A stretch of DNA of 64,000 bases from Pseudomonas nitroreducens (lineage in GTDB: Bacteria > Pseudomonadota > Gammaproteobacteria > Pseudomonadales > Pseudomonadaceae). Made by a program: the position numbers and the translations under genes. Below are positions 63,978-64,000 of this stretch, one piece after another. The number at the start of each line of letters is the position of its first letter. Position 1 is the stretch's first letter. Under the pieces are notes generated by a model. The model did no database searches. It saw only the letters and a list, made by a program, of their open reading frames with translations, and was not told the origin of the DNA. The stretch is taken from contig NZ_JACHLI010000004.1 of assembly GCF_014204515.1 (NCBI RefSeq), forward strand, positions 248,001 through 312,000, in the 5' to 3' direction.

Positions 63978-64000
63978 GTAGGAGCGGACTCCGTCCGCGA
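63978..64000. repeat. REP-type palindrome cut by the window end
   Basis: The left arm GTAGGAGCGGACTCCGTCC... is complete except for its final base and identical to the copy at 37108; the partner arm is outside the window. Confidence 0.8.

Overview
The window is chromosomal DNA of a Pseudomonas, most likely from the P. aeruginosa group in the broad sense (P. nitroreducens / citronellolis-like; species not settled from sequence alone). The evidence is very high GC coding sequence with strong GC third-position bias, protein families typical of the genus (MotY, Rsx/Rnf electron-transport operon, QuiP acyl-homoserine lactone acylase, fused MrpAB of the Sha antiporter), and GTAGGAGCGGA- and GTAGGAGCGAGC-type palindromic repeats between genes. 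No rRNA, tRNA, CRISPR array, insertion sequence or prophage was recognised.

Layout. 1-5.2 kb: 5' end of pyrC, motY, argG, gloA and the nucleotide nucleosidase ppnN. 5.3-12.7 kb (minus strand): a small acidic protein, nth and a tightly overlapping rsxABCDGE operon headed by a chromosomal ccdAB toxin-antitoxin pair with its own palindromic operator. 12.8-20.6 kb: an unknown secreted protein, a DUF4349 lipoprotein, metG, mrp/apbC, a degenerate half-length MreB-like protein, dcd and a small P-loop ATPase. 20.7-26.6 kb: quiP, two SEC-C (zinc-binding) proteins, an LEA14-type lipoprotein, a TRIC-type membrane protein and DUF6231. 26.7-38.6 kb: an OmpA-like lipoprotein, DUF1145 plus collagen-like secreted protein, a CopD-like membrane protein, dinG, a secreted agarase-like glycoside hydrolase, an EstB-like serine hydrolase, a second OmpA-like lipoprotein with WWWPFG repeats, pdxH and glycerate kinase.

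38.8-45.2 kb: a SlyB-type lipoprotein and the six-gene mrpA(B)CDEFG Na+/H+ antiporter operon. 45.2-50.4 kb: a long structured intergenic repeat, an EamA transporter / PLP enzyme / Asp-Glu racemase operon, a COG3650 lipoprotein, DUF488 and dense extragenic palindromes. 50.4-53.1 kb: an atypical SDR with divergent LysR regulator, then a two-gene envelope operon (second SlyB paralogue plus divergent PagP-like lipid A palmitoyltransferase) preceded by five GTTCAG repeats one helical turn apart. 53.2-60 kb: an accessory catabolic region with a hydroxylysine-kinase-like phosphotransferase, a class III PLP ammonia/phospho-lyase-like enzyme, an orphan PotD-like binding protein, an SDR, a GntR/FCD regulator and a class III CoA-transferase, with a perfect 22-bp palindrome in the divergent promoter region. 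60-64 kb: a GGDEF diguanylate cyclase, yaeQ, recJ and another cluster of extragenic palindromes.

Taken together this is mostly conserved core genome (amino acid, nucleotide, cofactor, redox and ion homeostasis) with small accessory insertions. The most promising less-described pieces are the amino-alcohol-type kinase/phospho-lyase cluster with its predicted operator, the GTTCAG-controlled slyB-pagP operon, the degenerate MreB fragment, ccdAB placed in front of the rsx operon, and the agarase-like hydrolase. From memory of the PAO1 gene order, the left 20 kb corresponds to the PA3527-PA3480 region and the right part to PA1032-PA1067, so a rearrangement boundary relative to PAO1 lies near 20 kb.
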